A stretch of DNA of 64,000 nucleotides from Lysobacter sp. HDW10 (GCF_011300685.1 NZ_CP049864.1:405001-469000); one strand, 5' to 3'. Positions 50,212-59,809 are shown, counted from the first letter of the stretch. The notes: generated by a model from the sequence alone, not told the origin. Made by a program: numbers and translations.

Positions 50212-51120
50212 ATGGACATGACAACGCTTCGCTTAGGTGGTTTGAACAATGTGGTCAAAACTTATGGCAAGGTCCGCGCCCTGGACGGAATCGATTTGGA
50301 ACTGCGTGCCGGAGAAGTCTTGGCAGTTTTGGGCCCCAATGGCGCAGGCAAGAGTACCGCGATCTCGCTGCTTCTCGGCCTGATTTTGCCGGATAGCGGA
50401 CGCGTCGAATTGTTCGGTGATTCACCGCAGACGCTCGCGACACGCCGCCATGTCGGGGTGATGTTGCAGCAGGCCGGTATTCCACCGACAAACACCGTCC
50501 GCGAACTGCTCGACCTGACCTGCAGCTATTATCCGCAGCCCTTGGGCGTGCTCGAATCGGCACAAACGGCCGGCATAGAGGAATTGCTGGATCGTCGTTA
50601 TGCCGCACTGTCCGGCGGGCAGCAACGTCGTGTGCAATTCGCAATGGCGATTTGCGGACGCCCGAAAATGGTTTTTCTGGACGAGCCCACCACTGGTCTC
50701 GACATCGATGCGCGCCAAGCTTTGTGGCGTGCAATCCGTCATCTGGTGGACACGGGTGCATCGGTCCTGCTGACAACACACTATTTGGAAGAGGCCGAAG
50801 CACTGGCCAACAGGATTGTGGTCGTGGATCACGGCCGCGTGTTGGCGGAGGGAACACCACGTGAGATATCCGCGCGCGTGGCGCGTGCCCGCGTTCGCTG
50901 TATATCGGCGGTTTCACCTGAGACCGTGGCGACGTGGCCCGGCGTGGAATCCGCGACACGTGAAGGTGCACGCCTGCAAGTGATTTGCGATACACCTGAA
51001 CCCGTCGTGCGCCTGTTGCTCGAGGCCGATGCCGCACTGTCGGGTTTGGAAGTCACGGCTACAGGGCTGGCCGAAGCCTTCCTCGCACTCACGCAAAACG
51101 AAAACGAGGAATCAATCTGA
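50212..51120 (+). CDS. ABC transporter ATP-binding protein
   Basis: A 302-residue ATPase of the ABC-2/drug-resistance type. Walker A GPNGAGKST (41-49), the Q loop MLQQAGI, signature LSGGQQRRVQFA, Walker B MVFLDEPTTGLD and the H loop TTHYLEEAEALANR are all present. The C-terminal extra 90 residues are typical of the exporters with a DrrA-like tail. It overlaps the permease by one base and leads a transport/two-component operon. Confidence 0.94.
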   Translation: MDMTTLRLGGLNNVVKTYGKVRALDGIDLELRAGEVLAVLGPNGAGKSTAISLLLGLILPDSGRVELFGDSPQTLATRRHVGVMLQQAGIPPTNTVRELLDLTCSYYPQPLGVLESAQTAGIEELLDRRYAALSGGQQRRVQFAMAICGRPKMVFLDEPTTGLDIDARQALWRAIRHLVDTGASVLLTTHYLEEAEALANRIVVVDHGRVLAEGTPREISARVARARVRCISAVSPETVATWPGVESATREGARLQVICDTPEPVVRLLLEADAALSGLEVTATGLAEAFLALTQNENEESI

Positions 51121-51890
51121 TGACATCCACACAACTTGAAAATCCAGCACCCTCCATGCTGCATTGTTATCTGCTGGAAGCGAAGTACGAATTCCTGCGC
51201 ATGCTACGCACCCCGTCGTATTCAATTCCCGTACTTGCATTTCCCTTGGTGTTTTACTTGATGTTCGGGGTCTTGATGCAACGCGGCCATGATGCCTCGG
51301 CATCACGGTATTTGTTGGCTTCGTACGGTGTCTTCGGCGCCATGGGTGCATCGCTGTTCGGCTTCGGTGTCAGTGTCGCCATGGATCGCGAACACGGCTG
51401 GCTCACCCTCAAACGTGCGCAACCGATGCCGCCCGGGGCTTATCTATTGTCCAAACTTGCAATGGCCATGGTGTTTATTGCAGTGATCGCGATCTTGCTG
51501 ATCGTGCTCGCGGTGAGCGTGGCGAACGTGTCGTTGACGCCCGTACAAGCGGCATTGTTGGTCGTGATCGATATGTTAGGTGCGCTGCCTTATGCGGCCA
51601 TCGGCCTGTATATCGGTACACGGATGAGTGGTCGCGGAGCACCGGCTTTCGTCAATTTGGTTTACCTGCCGATGGCCTTTCTCTCTGGCTTATGGCTGCC
51701 GCTGCAAGTGCTGCCGGTCACCATTCGCACGATCGCACCCATTTGGCCTGCGTGGCACCATGCGCAACTTGCTTTGGGCGTGGCGGGAAGCACCACTGAA
51801 GGTCAGCCGTGGGTGCATGTGCTGTATATGCTGATCGTCGCAGCGGTATTCATTTCGTTGGCTGCGCGCAGACTTCGCCGCGTCGGCTGA
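51120..51890 (+). CDS. ABC-2 type transporter permease
   Basis: A 256-residue membrane protein with six hydrophobic segments, including the ABC-2 pattern VFYLMFGVLMQRG, GFGVSVAMDREHGWLTLKRAQPMPPGAYLLSKL, given in parts near 83-115, and FVNLVYLPMAFLSGLWLPLQVLP. It pairs with the ATPase gene (TGATG overlap). Substrate unknown; membrane lipids, antibiotics or peptides are the usual choices. Confidence 0.92.
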   Translation: MTSTQLENPAPSMLHCYLLEAKYEFLRMLRTPSYSIPVLAFPLVFYLMFGVLMQRGHDASASRYLLASYGVFGAMGASLFGFGVSVAMDREHGWLTLKRAQPMPPGAYLLSKLAMAMVFIAVIAILLIVLAVSVANVSLTPVQAALLVVIDMLGALPYAAIGLYIGTRMSGRGAPAFVNLVYLPMAFLSGLWLPLQVLPVTIRTIAPIWPAWHHAQLALGVAGSTTEGQPWVHVLYMLIVAAVFISLAARRLRRVG

Positions 51891-51914
51891 GCACCATTCC
51901 GCTAAAGTCGAACC

Positions 51915-53051
51915 ATGCAGACCCGAGAATCGAATCGAATTTTGCCGGCAGCCCTGCGCGGGCTCCGGCATCCCGAGCAAGGCTGGACCCACTTGTGGAA
52001 TCTCGCCTATCTCGGGTTCTTGTTTGTGCCCGTTGTCCCCTCGTTAGCGGAAAGTCCCCACATGCCGTTCGCCTGGGGGCCGACCCTGCTGTCCTTGCTG
52101 TTGTTCTTGCCCCTGTTCGCACTGGGCTTTTCCAGACGCGCCTCGGGCATCAGTGCGACGGTCTCTGTCATCGGCATGATCGCGCTCGGTTGCGGATTGT
52201 TGCCGTGGAATGCGTTCTCGAACACGTACATCATCTATGCCGCGTCGTTGATCGGACATCAGCGCCTTCCCCTGGCATGGCGATGGCTGCTGCTCGCTGC
52301 AGTCCTCGGCATTTTTTGCGCGCTATTGCTGAGCTTCAATGTTCCGGCGTTCGTTGCAGCAATCACCGTGATGATTTCGATCGCGGCATTTGTGGGCAAC
52401 CACTACCAGGCGGAACGCGAGCGCAAACGCGCCGAGCTCAAACTTTCGCACGACGAAGTTCGACGCATCGCGGCTTTCGCAGAACGCGAACGCATCGGCC
52501 GCGACTTGCATGATTTGCTCGGCCATACCTTGTCGGTCATCGCATTGAAGGCGGAACTGGCGAGTCGACTGGTGTCGCGCGATAGCGCGGCGGCGCAAGT
52601 GGAAATCGAAGAAGTCGCGCGCATCAGCCGCGAGACCTTGGATGAAGTCCGACGTGCCGTCAGCGGTATTCGCAATGCCGCACTTGCCGCCGAACTTGCT
52701 TCGGCGCGACTGCTGATGGAAGCGGACGGCACGCCGATGGACATCGATATGCAACCGTTCGCATTGCCGTCGGAGACGGAGTCGGCGTTGGCCTTGGCAT
52801 TGCGCGAGGCGATGACCAATGTGCATCGACATGCGGGCGCCAGTCGCGTACAAATCTCGCTCACACGGGAGGACGGCAACGCGGTGCTGCGCATCAGCGA
52901 CAACGGGCGGGGTGAAGGCATACGAGCGGGCAATGGTTTGTCTGGTATGCAAGAACGCATCCAGGCGATCGGCGGCCGCCTCGAAATCAATGCGCAACGC
53001 GGCCATGGCACACGGCTTGTCGCTGTCGTGCCGATCGAGAACGCCACATGA
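51915..53051 (+). CDS. NarL/DesK-type sensor histidine kinase
   Basis: A 378-residue kinase with several N-terminal membrane helices (to about residue 162), then the dimerisation segment ERIGRDLHDLLGHTLSVI with H199, and an ATPase domain (ALREAMTNVHRHAGASRV, ISDNGRGEG). This fits the HPK7 group, of which DesK senses membrane fluidity. ATGA overlap with the next regulator gene. It probably controls the ABC transporter just upstream. Confidence 0.92.
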   Translation: MQTRESNRILPAALRGLRHPEQGWTHLWNLAYLGFLFVPVVPSLAESPHMPFAWGPTLLSLLLFLPLFALGFSRRASGISATVSVIGMIALGCGLLPWNAFSNTYIIYAASLIGHQRLPLAWRWLLLAAVLGIFCALLLSFNVPAFVAAITVMISIAAFVGNHYQAERERKRAELKLSHDEVRRIAAFAERERIGRDLHDLLGHTLSVIALKAELASRLVSRDSAAAQVEIEEVARISRETLDEVRRAVSGIRNAALAAELASARLLMEADGTPMDIDMQPFALPSETESALALALREAMTNVHRHAGASRVQISLTREDGNAVLRISDNGRGEGIRAGNGLSGMQERIQAIGGRLEINAQRGHGTRLVAVVPIENAT

Positions 53052-53650
53052 TCAAGGTCATGCTCGTCGAAGACCAGGCCATGGTCCGTGGCGCATTGTC
53101 CGCACTCCTCAATCTGGAACCGGATATCGAAGTCGTCGCACAAGCCGAAGATGGAGAATCGGCTTGGCGCATGCTGTCGCAGCTCAAACCCGATTTGGTG
53201 GTGACCGATGTCGAGATGCCACATCTGTCGGGGATTGAACTTGCGCAACGGATTCAACGGCACGAATTACCCATCGGCGTGGTGATCGTTACCACGTTTG
53301 CACGCGCGGGATTTTTACGCCGGGCGCTGGACGCCGGTGTACGCGGCTACTTGTTGAAAGATGCCCCCTCCACTCAGCTTGCAGACGCGTTGCGGAATGT
53401 ACATGCGGGCGGCCGAACAATCGATCCTCAGTTGGCCATGGAAGCTTGGGGCGAAGCGGATCCCTTGAACGACCGTGAACGTCAGGTGTTGCGGATGGCC
53501 GGCGAAGGTCAATCCGCGAGTGACATTGCCGCCGCACTCAATCTTTCGCAAGGCACCGTCAGAAATTATTTATCCGAAGCGATCGGCAAGTTGGGGGTCG
53601 GCAACCGGATCGAAGCGCATCGTTTGGCGCGGCAAAAAGGCTGGTTGTAA
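53048..53650 (+). CDS. NarL/LuxR-type response regulator
   Basis: A 200-residue regulator with a receiver domain (D54 in LVVTDVEMP, the acidic pocket VEDQ) and a LuxR helix-turn-helix (NDRERQVLRMAGEGQSASDIAAAL near 135-158). It is the partner of the upstream kinase, DesR-like in arrangement. Confidence 0.95.
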   Translation: MIKVMLVEDQAMVRGALSALLNLEPDIEVVAQAEDGESAWRMLSQLKPDLVVTDVEMPHLSGIELAQRIQRHELPIGVVIVTTFARAGFLRRALDAGVRGYLLKDAPSTQLADALRNVHAGGRTIDPQLAMEAWGEADPLNDRERQVLRMAGEGQSASDIAAALNLSQGTVRNYLSEAIGKLGVGNRIEAHRLARQKGWL

Positions 53651-53659
53651 CGTCCGGCC

Positions 53660-55036
53660 TCAGCGTTGCGAATAGCGTGTGCTCAACATCGCGAACATCG
53701 CACGTAGCCCCTGCGCTTCACCACCGGCAGGTCGACCGGGTCGATCCGCATCGTTCCACGAATACACGTCGTAATGCACCCACGACGTTTCCGGCGTCAC
53801 GAATTTCTGCAGATACAGCGCTGCGGTGACGCTCCCTGCCATCGGTGTTGCACTGGCATTGGCGAGATCGGCGATCTTGCTTTCCAAATAGCGGTAATAG
53901 GGTTGCCACAGCGGCATGCGCCACACCGGATCACGCATGTCGAGTGACGCCTGCTGAAGTTGCGCGGCAATACCGTCGTCGTTCGAATACACCGCCGGCA
54001 AATCCGGACCCAAGGCCACGCGCGCGGCACCCGTCAGGGTCGCGAAATCGATCATCAAGTCCGGTGCATCATCGCAGGCACGCGCCAATGCGTCGCACAG
54101 TACCAATCGGCCTTCGGCATCCGTGTTGTCGATCTCGACGCTGATGCCTTTGCGCGTCACCACGACTTCACCCGGACGCAAGGCATTCGGCCCCACGGCA
54201 TTTTCCACCGCCGCGATGAATACATTGAGTTGCACCGGCAGATTTCGTGCCATCACCAGGCCCGCCAATGCAAGTGCGTGCGCCGCGCCGCCCATGTCCT
54301 TTTTCATGTTGCGCATGCCGGCAGAGGCTTTCAGATTCAAGCCACCGGTATCAAAGCACACGCCCTTCCCCACCAAGGTGAGTTTCGGTGCGTCTTTTGC
54401 ACCCCAACGCAAGTGAATCAGTCGTGGCGCACGATGCGACGCACGGCCCACAGCGTGAATGGTTGGATAGTTGTGCGCGAGCAAAGCCTCGCCTTCAATC
54501 ACGTCACACTGCGCGTCGAACCGTGTGGCCAATGTCTCCGCAATGGCTTGCAACTGCGCCGGCCCCATATCTTCTGTTGGCGTGTTCACCCAGTCGCGAA
54601 CTTCGCAGCACGCGCGCGCAATATCGACCATGGCGACATCGATCGTATCGACGTGCAACTGCGCCGGTGCGCGCTTGGCCTTTTTGTAGCGTGTGAATTG
54701 GTAGGCCCCTATTCGCCAGCCGAGCTGGAGCGCCGCGTGTGCGGCCGGAGTCAATTCACCTGCAGCGCGCCACACGGCCACAGGCAATTGCAGCGGTGCG
54801 CCACTGTAGGTCATCGGATCTTCCAAGTCCGCTGCAATCAGCACGGCTTCAAAATGACCGTGTGCCGCCGGATAGACCCATAGGCCCACCGCATCTGACT
54901 GACAAGCATGCAGCGCGAGCCATTGTTGTTCCGTCTGGACGCGCGCATCGAGCCAATCCTGAGCGTCCACCGGTCGCAACACATGCAACGTTGCGGCAGC
55001 GTGTGCGTCCGTGGTGATGGGTTCGAATACGTCCAT
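53660..55036 (-). CDS. Leucyl aminopeptidase family protein (M17)
   Basis: A 458-residue M17 aminopeptidase. The zinc site has GKGVCFDTGGLNLK, KDMGGAAHALA and the NTDAEGRLVLCDAL signature, which is the family's active-site motif. The N-terminal domain is unrelated to PepA, as in the shorter members of this family. It probably trims peptides in the cytoplasm. The start at 55036 sits 15 bases from the HAD gene, suggesting one transcript. Confidence 0.93.
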   Translation of the reverse strand: MDVFEPITTDAHAAATLHVLRPVDAQDWLDARVQTEQQWLALHACQSDAVGLWVYPAAHGHFEAVLIAADLEDPMTYSGAPLQLPVAVWRAAGELTPAAHAALQLGWRIGAYQFTRYKKAKRAPAQLHVDTIDVAMVDIARACCEVRDWVNTPTEDMGPAQLQAIAETLATRFDAQCDVIEGEALLAHNYPTIHAVGRASHRAPRLIHLRWGAKDAPKLTLVGKGVCFDTGGLNLKASAGMRNMKKDMGGAAHALALAGLVMARNLPVQLNVFIAAVENAVGPNALRPGEVVVTRKGISVEIDNTDAEGRLVLCDALARACDDAPDLMIDFATLTGAARVALGPDLPAVYSNDDGIAAQLQQASLDMRDPVWRMPLWQPYYRYLESKIADLANASATPMAGSVTAALYLQKFVTPETSWVHYDVYSWNDADRPGRPAGGEAQGLRAMFAMLSTRYSQR

Positions 55037-55050
55037 ACAATCTCCTCGGC

Positions 55051-55728
55051 TCATCGCCGCGCAAAGGCCGACACAAATTCGGCAAATGATTCAAATTGAT
55101 AATCCGCCATGCCTGCTTGCACAGGGCGCGGATGAATCCAACACACAGGCATGCCTGCAGACTGCGCGCCACGCACATCGGCGGCCAAATCATCGCCAAT
55201 ATGCAGCACGTGTTCCGGCGCATGCCCCAGTAGCGCACATGCATGCAGAAAAATCCGCGCATCCGGCTTTGCTGCACCGAACTCGCGCGCGCCCACACGT
55301 GCGCTGAAACACTGCCCGATTCCGATCGCATCCAGATCGGCATTGCCATTACTCAAGGCACAAATCGGCACGACTTTCGCCAAGGTTTCGAGCGCTTGCT
55401 GTGCGCCGTCATAGAAGGTCACTTCATTGCGCACTTTGAAAAACGCGGCGTAGGCATCGGCCGCCAAAGCAACATCGGCCCCGCTGTCTTTCAAAGCGCG
55501 TTCGATCGTGAGCTTGCGAAGTTGCGTCATGTCGTGTGCCAACGCCGGATGCGCTTCCATCACCTGTTCGCGCAATGCGTGCATGGCAGCAGGTGGAAAC
55601 ATGCGCGCGGTTTCAGCGCAATGGGTTTCAAACCACGCGTGCAGGGTCTGCTCGATGCGCGCGCCGATCGGCGCGAATGGCCAAAGCGTGTCGTCCAGGT
55701 CGAGCGTGATTGCGCGGATCGTGTGCAC
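55051..55728 (-). CDS. HAD family hydrolase
   Basis: A 225-residue HAD phosphatase with DLDDTLW (nucleophile D10, acid D12), the ALSNGNADL motif II, and HIGDDLAADVRGAQSAGM as motif IV. The cap is alpha-helical. It belongs to the YigB/PGP-like group, but the substrate is not readable. It is 14 bases upstream of the M17 gene. Confidence 0.9.
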   Translation of the reverse strand: MHTIRAITLDLDDTLWPFAPIGARIEQTLHAWFETHCAETARMFPPAAMHALREQVMEAHPALAHDMTQLRKLTIERALKDSGADVALAADAYAAFFKVRNEVTFYDGAQQALETLAKVVPICALSNGNADLDAIGIGQCFSARVGAREFGAAKPDARIFLHACALLGHAPEHVLHIGDDLAADVRGAQSAGMPVCWIHPRPVQAGMADYQFESFAEFVSAFARR

Positions 55729-55763
55729 AGACAGATTTTAGCCTGTGGCGGGCACGCAAAGCC

Positions 55764-56897
55764 TTACTCGAGTAATCGCGCCCAGCCTTCCATGCCTTCA
55801 ATTTTTGACATGACGATCTTTACGCAGGCCAGCAACGGGACGGCGAGCAGTAGGCCCACGATGCCCCAACCGGTGCCAAACACCAATAAGGCAACCATCA
55901 ATATCAGCGGCGAGATTGCCAAGCGTTTGCCCAAAACAATCGGCGTGATGATCTGGCCTTCGAGCGTGTGCAAGGCGAGATAGATCCCTGCAGGGAGCAG
56001 TGCCGGCCACAACTGGTCTTCCTGGATGAAACCGACGACCAACATGATGACAACACCGATCGCGGGCCCGACATATGGCGCGAAGTTCAACAGCGCTGCC
56101 ATCGTGCCCCAGAGCAATGCCTCTTGAATCGTCATCTGCGCAATGAAATGCAATCCCAAAGCGATGGCCAAACCCAACAGCACATTGATCAAACTAATCG
56201 TCATGACGTAACGCGACATTTCGCGTTCAATGGCTTGCAAGATGTCTACAGTGACCTTCTTCTTGCGCCAACTGGGTAAGAGATCGATGGCATGTCTTTG
56301 CACGTTCTCGCCAAAGATCATGAAGAACAGGGTCAGCAAGATGACAGAGAACACCTGTGACAAATGCTTCGGTGTTGTCGCAAGCGAAATCACTTTGTCT
56401 TCTTCGGCGCTGGCTTTCACCACCATCGGCTTCTGCGCGGTAGATGCCGTGCTGCCAGCCGCTTGCGCGATGTTTTCTGCCACACGATTCGCATCTTGAA
56501 CGGGCTTGATCAAGGCTTTGATCTTGGGCGTCAATCGTGTCACTTGCCTCGGTACATCGTGCGCCCATTCTTTGGCGGGCTCGATGAGTTGCGCGACCAA
56601 GACCCCCGTGAGGGTCAATCCGCCCGCAACCACCAAGATCGCGGCGAGGGCGCGCGGAATAAACAGCTTGCGCATGGCGCGGATGATCGGGTTGCCCACC
56701 AAGGATAAAAAGATCGCCAACAAAATAGGTAAGACGACACCTTGTGCGACCCATGCAACGGTCACCACAGCGATCGTGGCGAGCACGAGCACGGCGGTTG
56801 ACGCACGCGGTCGAGGTGGTTCGCTGACTTCAGCGGTTTCAATGGCAACGTCGGCTTCGCGAATCAAGCCTTGCTCTGGTACCAAAGGTTCGGTCAT
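55764..56897 (-). CDS. AI-2E family transporter
   Basis: A 377-residue membrane protein with the AI-2E family's helix pattern: AWVAQGVVLPILLAIFLSLVG near the start, LLTLFFMIFGENV in the middle, and LNFAPYVGPAIGVVIMLVVG with the conserved proline pair. The C-terminal block LEGQIITPIVLGKRLAISPL and GIVGLLLAVPLLACVKIV is typical. Members export AI-2 or carry Na+/H+ exchange. The 3' end of the 137-residue gene upstream overlaps its start by 4 bases. Confidence 0.92.
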   Translation of the reverse strand: MTEPLVPEQGLIREADVAIETAEVSEPPRPRASTAVLVLATIAVVTVAWVAQGVVLPILLAIFLSLVGNPIIRAMRKLFIPRALAAILVVAGGLTLTGVLVAQLIEPAKEWAHDVPRQVTRLTPKIKALIKPVQDANRVAENIAQAAGSTASTAQKPMVVKASAEEDKVISLATTPKHLSQVFSVILLTLFFMIFGENVQRHAIDLLPSWRKKKVTVDILQAIEREMSRYVMTISLINVLLGLAIALGLHFIAQMTIQEALLWGTMAALLNFAPYVGPAIGVVIMLVVGFIQEDQLWPALLPAGIYLALHTLEGQIITPIVLGKRLAISPLILMVALLVFGTGWGIVGLLLAVPLLACVKIVMSKIEGMEGWARLLE

Positions 56898-57307
56898 AGA
56901 AGCCCTGCTTTGCGCAAGGTTTCAACGGTCTGTACGCGCATGCTTTCTTCGGAGATCGTCGGCACCGCATGTGTTGAATCGATGTCTGATTGCGTGGGCA
57001 CTTCGTTCTCTACCCGTGCAGCCGCGTCTTTTGCATCTTCGGCCGCACCTGCTGCAGTCCCACTGGCAAAGAGACCCCCGACCGCCGTAAACATATTGAG
57101 GATGCTGCTGGCTTTGCTTCGACTGACCGGTTCAATCTTGCCCATCACGAAACCGCTGGCCAAACCGGCGATGACAATACGACCCGGCGTCCACGCATCA
57201 CGCCATGCGTCCTTGAGGACGCGCCAATCAGACGCAACGACACGCTCGTGTGCTTCCAACGACTTTTCCGCCTGCGTCACTTTTTGTTTCAGTTGCGAAA
57301 AGCCCAT
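56894..57307 (-). CDS. Small protein of unknown function in a yqjD-yqjE-type cluster
   Basis: A 137-residue protein with an N-terminal helix (LKQKVTQAEKSLEAHERVV) and one central hydrophobic segment (RIVIAGLASGFVMGKI). The rest is polar. In position it resembles the third gene of the yqjD-yqjE-yqjK membrane-stress cluster, but sequence alone does not prove this. It sits between the holin-like gene and the AI-2E transporter, overlapping the latter. Confidence 0.7.
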   Translation of the reverse strand: MGFSQLKQKVTQAEKSLEAHERVVASDWRVLKDAWRDAWTPGRIVIAGLASGFVMGKIEPVSRSKASSILNMFTAVGGLFASGTAAGAAEDAKDAAARVENEVPTQSDIDSTHAVPTISEESMRVQTVETLRKAGLL

Positions 57308-57316
57308 GTCGGTCCT

Positions 57317-57790
57317 TTAGGGTTGCGTGATATCGATGCCTTGCGCATCTTTGCTGGGATCCGGCGCGCGTTCTGCGAGTTCACCGATGCCAAGTCGCGC
57401 AAGCTGTCGACGCGTCGCTTTCATGCGCGTGTGTTCGAAATAGCGTGTGCCAATCCAGGCAGCCAAACCCGCGATGCCGAGTGCGATCAAACCCAAACTC
57501 AACATCGCCATCGTGAGCGAGACACCGCGATCTTGCACGAGCCAAGCGACCATCGCGCCCATCAAAAGCAAGACGGCGCTCGCGCCCACCGAGACAGCAA
57601 CGCCCAACAAGGCCAAGGTTCGGCCCAGTGCGCTGCGTGCGAGCGAGACGTCTGCGGCCACCAAGGTCCGCATCGATTTCCCCGCCTCACTAAACGCAGA
57701 GAAGCCCGACTTGCCCGCATCCCGAATCTCTTTGAATGCTTCAAAGAGATCAGGTGTCGGTTTCTCTGTCTCGTGTTCCCCTGGTTCCAC
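57317..57790 (-). CDS. Phage-holin-like family protein (YqjE-type)
   Basis: A 157-residue protein with two membrane helices in the middle (SVGASAVLLLMGAMVAWLV and LSLGLIALGIAGLAAWIG) and the Phage_holin_3_6/DUF1469 layout: a basic cytoplasmic N-terminal helix and a charged tail. The name is historical; these are chromosomal YqjE-like inner-membrane proteins and not prophage genes. It is flanked by the DUF883-like and the 137-residue genes. Confidence 0.85.
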   Translation of the reverse strand: MEPGEHETEKPTPDLFEAFKEIRDAGKSGFSAFSEAGKSMRTLVAADVSLARSALGRTLALLGVAVSVGASAVLLLMGAMVAWLVQDRGVSLTMAMLSLGLIALGIAGLAAWIGTRYFEHTRMKATRRQLARLGIGELAERAPDPSKDAQGIDITQP

Positions 57791-57796
57791 GCGAAC

Positions 57797-58153
57797 TTAC
57801 TTGTCTTTGCCCATGCCAGCGATTTTTGAAATCGCCCAGCCGGCAGCAAATGCAATGCCGAATGCAGTCAAGGGACGCTCACGAATCAACTCTGCGGCAC
57901 TGTCGACCACATCGCGTCCTTTTTCCATCAGAACATCCATCTGTTCTTTGGCAGCGGCGCCGACATTTTCTGCCGCGGCAATGCCAGACAAAGCACCGTC
58001 AGCCAATTCGGCTTTGGTGTTGGCTTTACCGAGTCGAAGTTCATCCGCAGCGACACCCGCTGCGCTCTTGATGCTTTCACCCGCGGCAACAGCAGCGCTT
58101 TTCAAATGGCTACCGGTTTCTCCGAGGTTGTCTTTCAATCCTTGCGTACTCAT
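57797..58153 (-). CDS. DUF883/ElaB-YqjD-like membrane-anchored protein
   Basis: A 118-residue protein with a long amphipathic helix and the C-terminal tail anchor RERPLTAFGIAFAAGWAIS. Known relatives such as ElaB and YqjD bind ribosomes and sit in the inner membrane in stationary phase; the same is inferred here. It is the first of three adjacent genes on this strand. Confidence 0.85.
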   Translation of the reverse strand: MSTQGLKDNLGETGSHLKSAAVAAGESIKSAAGVAADELRLGKANTKAELADGALSGIAAAENVGAAAKEQMDVLMEKGRDVVDSAAELIRERPLTAFGIAFAAGWAISKIAGMGKDK

Positions 58154-58181
58154 GGTGTTCTCCGATGTAAATCAGTGAGGT

Positions 58182-59597
58182 TCAACGAATCAGCAGTTGG
58201 CCTTGCGTGCCATTGCGCCAGACACGGAAGACAAGATTCGTAGGCGTTGTGGAAAAGCTGGCACGGAAGCTGGCCAGATCGTTGAAGTTGCCATTGCTAC
58301 CGGCAAGTAAGACATCGCCTGCACGAAGGCCTGCTTGCGCTGCACGCGAACGCGGTGAGACTGCAGTGACAATAATGCCGCTGGCACCTTCACGGCGCAG
58401 ACTTTCAGGCAGTTCTCCAAACGTGACGCCCGCCAAGCGGTCATCCAAACTTGCGCCATCGCGTGGCTGTTCTTTCAAACCCGCATTGAGTTTTAGGAGC
58501 GTGCCATTGCGCAGCACATCCAAACTCAGCGTGGCATTCGCCATCTGCAAGCCTTGGATGTTGCGCAGGTCATCACTATTCGAAATCGTTTGTCCGTTTG
58601 CGGCCGTGACGATGTCACCCACGCGCAAACCACTCGCTTCTGCCGACGAACCTGCATAAACGCGCGTGACGCGTGCACCGTTATTTGACTTCAAACCCAA
58701 ACGTCGCACGTCCGCGTCGCTGAGATCTGCGGTATCGATACCCAAGGTGCCGCGCTTGACGACGCCTTTATTGGTGATGAGTTGTTCCATCACATTGCGC
58801 GCTAGGCTTGTCGGAATCGCGAAGCCCAAACCGATATTGCCGGCCATCGAGCCACGCGGATTAAAGCTCGCAGTGTTGATGCCCACCAGCTGACCTTGCA
58901 GGTTCACCAATGCGCCACCGGAGTTGCCTGGATTGATCGAGGCATCGGTTTGAATGAAGTTTTGATAGCCCATGCCCGGGATGTTGCTGCGGCCGACAGC
59001 CGACACAATGCCCGAGGTGACGGTTTGCCCAACGCCAAACGGATTGCCGACGGCCACGACAAAGTCACCGACGCGGAGCTGGCTGCTATCGGCCATAGGT
59101 AAGGCAGTGAGCTTCTCTGCGGGAATGCGCATGACGGCGACATCGGTGTCGGGATCCGAACCGACCGGCAATGCTTTCAAGGTGCGCCCGTCACTTAATG
59201 TGACGGAGACGTCGTCGGCATTTTCAATCACGTGATGATTGGTCAGGATGTAACCCTTCTCGGCATCGATGATGACGCCCGAGCCCAGAGATTCGTTGAT
59301 GCGTTCTTGGCTCAGCTCAGGAAACATGCGTCGCAGCATCGGATCATTGCCAAAGGGGCTGACATTCACACGTTGCTTGGTGTGCACGCTCACCACGCTC
59401 GGTAGGACTTTTTGCAACATAGGTGCCAAAGAAGGCAATGGCTGGCCGTTCACCACCGCAGGCAAAGCGGTCGCGGTTGCTGCGGGCGCGGTCTCAGCAT
59501 GCGCCGGCTGTTCTACGCCTACGCGGATGGCCGTGGCGGCAAATCCGCCAAAAGCGGCCGCCGCAGCCAAAACAAGCAAAGTCGGTGTTTTTTGCAT
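58182..59597 (-). CDS. DegP/DegQ-like periplasmic serine protease
   Basis: A 471-residue Do-family protease with a signal peptide or anchor (to about residue 35). The catalytic triad is H122 (TNHHVIE), D152 (DTDVAVM) and S226 (INPGNSGGALVN). Two PDZ domains follow, at about 270-350 and 380-460. It degrades or refolds misfolded envelope proteins. It stands at the end of a cluster of inner-membrane stress proteins. I see no RpoE-type promoter clearly enough to call. Confidence 0.94.
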   Translation of the reverse strand: MQKTPTLLVLAAAAAFGGFAATAIRVGVEQPAHAETAPAATATALPAVVNGQPLPSLAPMLQKVLPSVVSVHTKQRVNVSPFGNDPMLRRMFPELSQERINESLGSGVIIDAEKGYILTNHHVIENADDVSVTLSDGRTLKALPVGSDPDTDVAVMRIPAEKLTALPMADSSQLRVGDFVVAVGNPFGVGQTVTSGIVSAVGRSNIPGMGYQNFIQTDASINPGNSGGALVNLQGQLVGINTASFNPRGSMAGNIGLGFAIPTSLARNVMEQLITNKGVVKRGTLGIDTADLSDADVRRLGLKSNNGARVTRVYAGSSAEASGLRVGDIVTAANGQTISNSDDLRNIQGLQMANATLSLDVLRNGTLLKLNAGLKEQPRDGASLDDRLAGVTFGELPESLRREGASGIIVTAVSPRSRAAQAGLRAGDVLLAGSNGNFNDLASFRASFSTTPTNLVFRVWRNGTQGQLLIR

Positions 59598-59809
59598 CGG
59601 GTTCAGGACTCCTCTCTGTAGCCATTCTTGTCTTCACCGCGGTGGCTGCAACGTGAACACGCAGGTCGTTCAGCGTGTTCGTTCAGCATGCTGCTGCACT
59701 GCACCAAGACCGAAGAAGTATGAATAGGGAAAATCTACGGGGTTTTCATGAACGAAAAAGAAACGTTGACAGAGAGGTGACCGGTAGACTAATTTTTGCT
59801 GCCGGGAGA

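Noticed and set aside
57317-57790. Prophage remnant suggested by the holin-family name
   Set aside because: No integrase, tail, capsid or lysis genes nearby; the family includes chromosomal YqjE proteins.
59786-59801. A further half-matching NrdR box (AGACTAATTTTTGCTG)
   Set aside because: It lies 24 bases from the strong box, off the 31-32 base helical spacing, and matches weakly in the centre.
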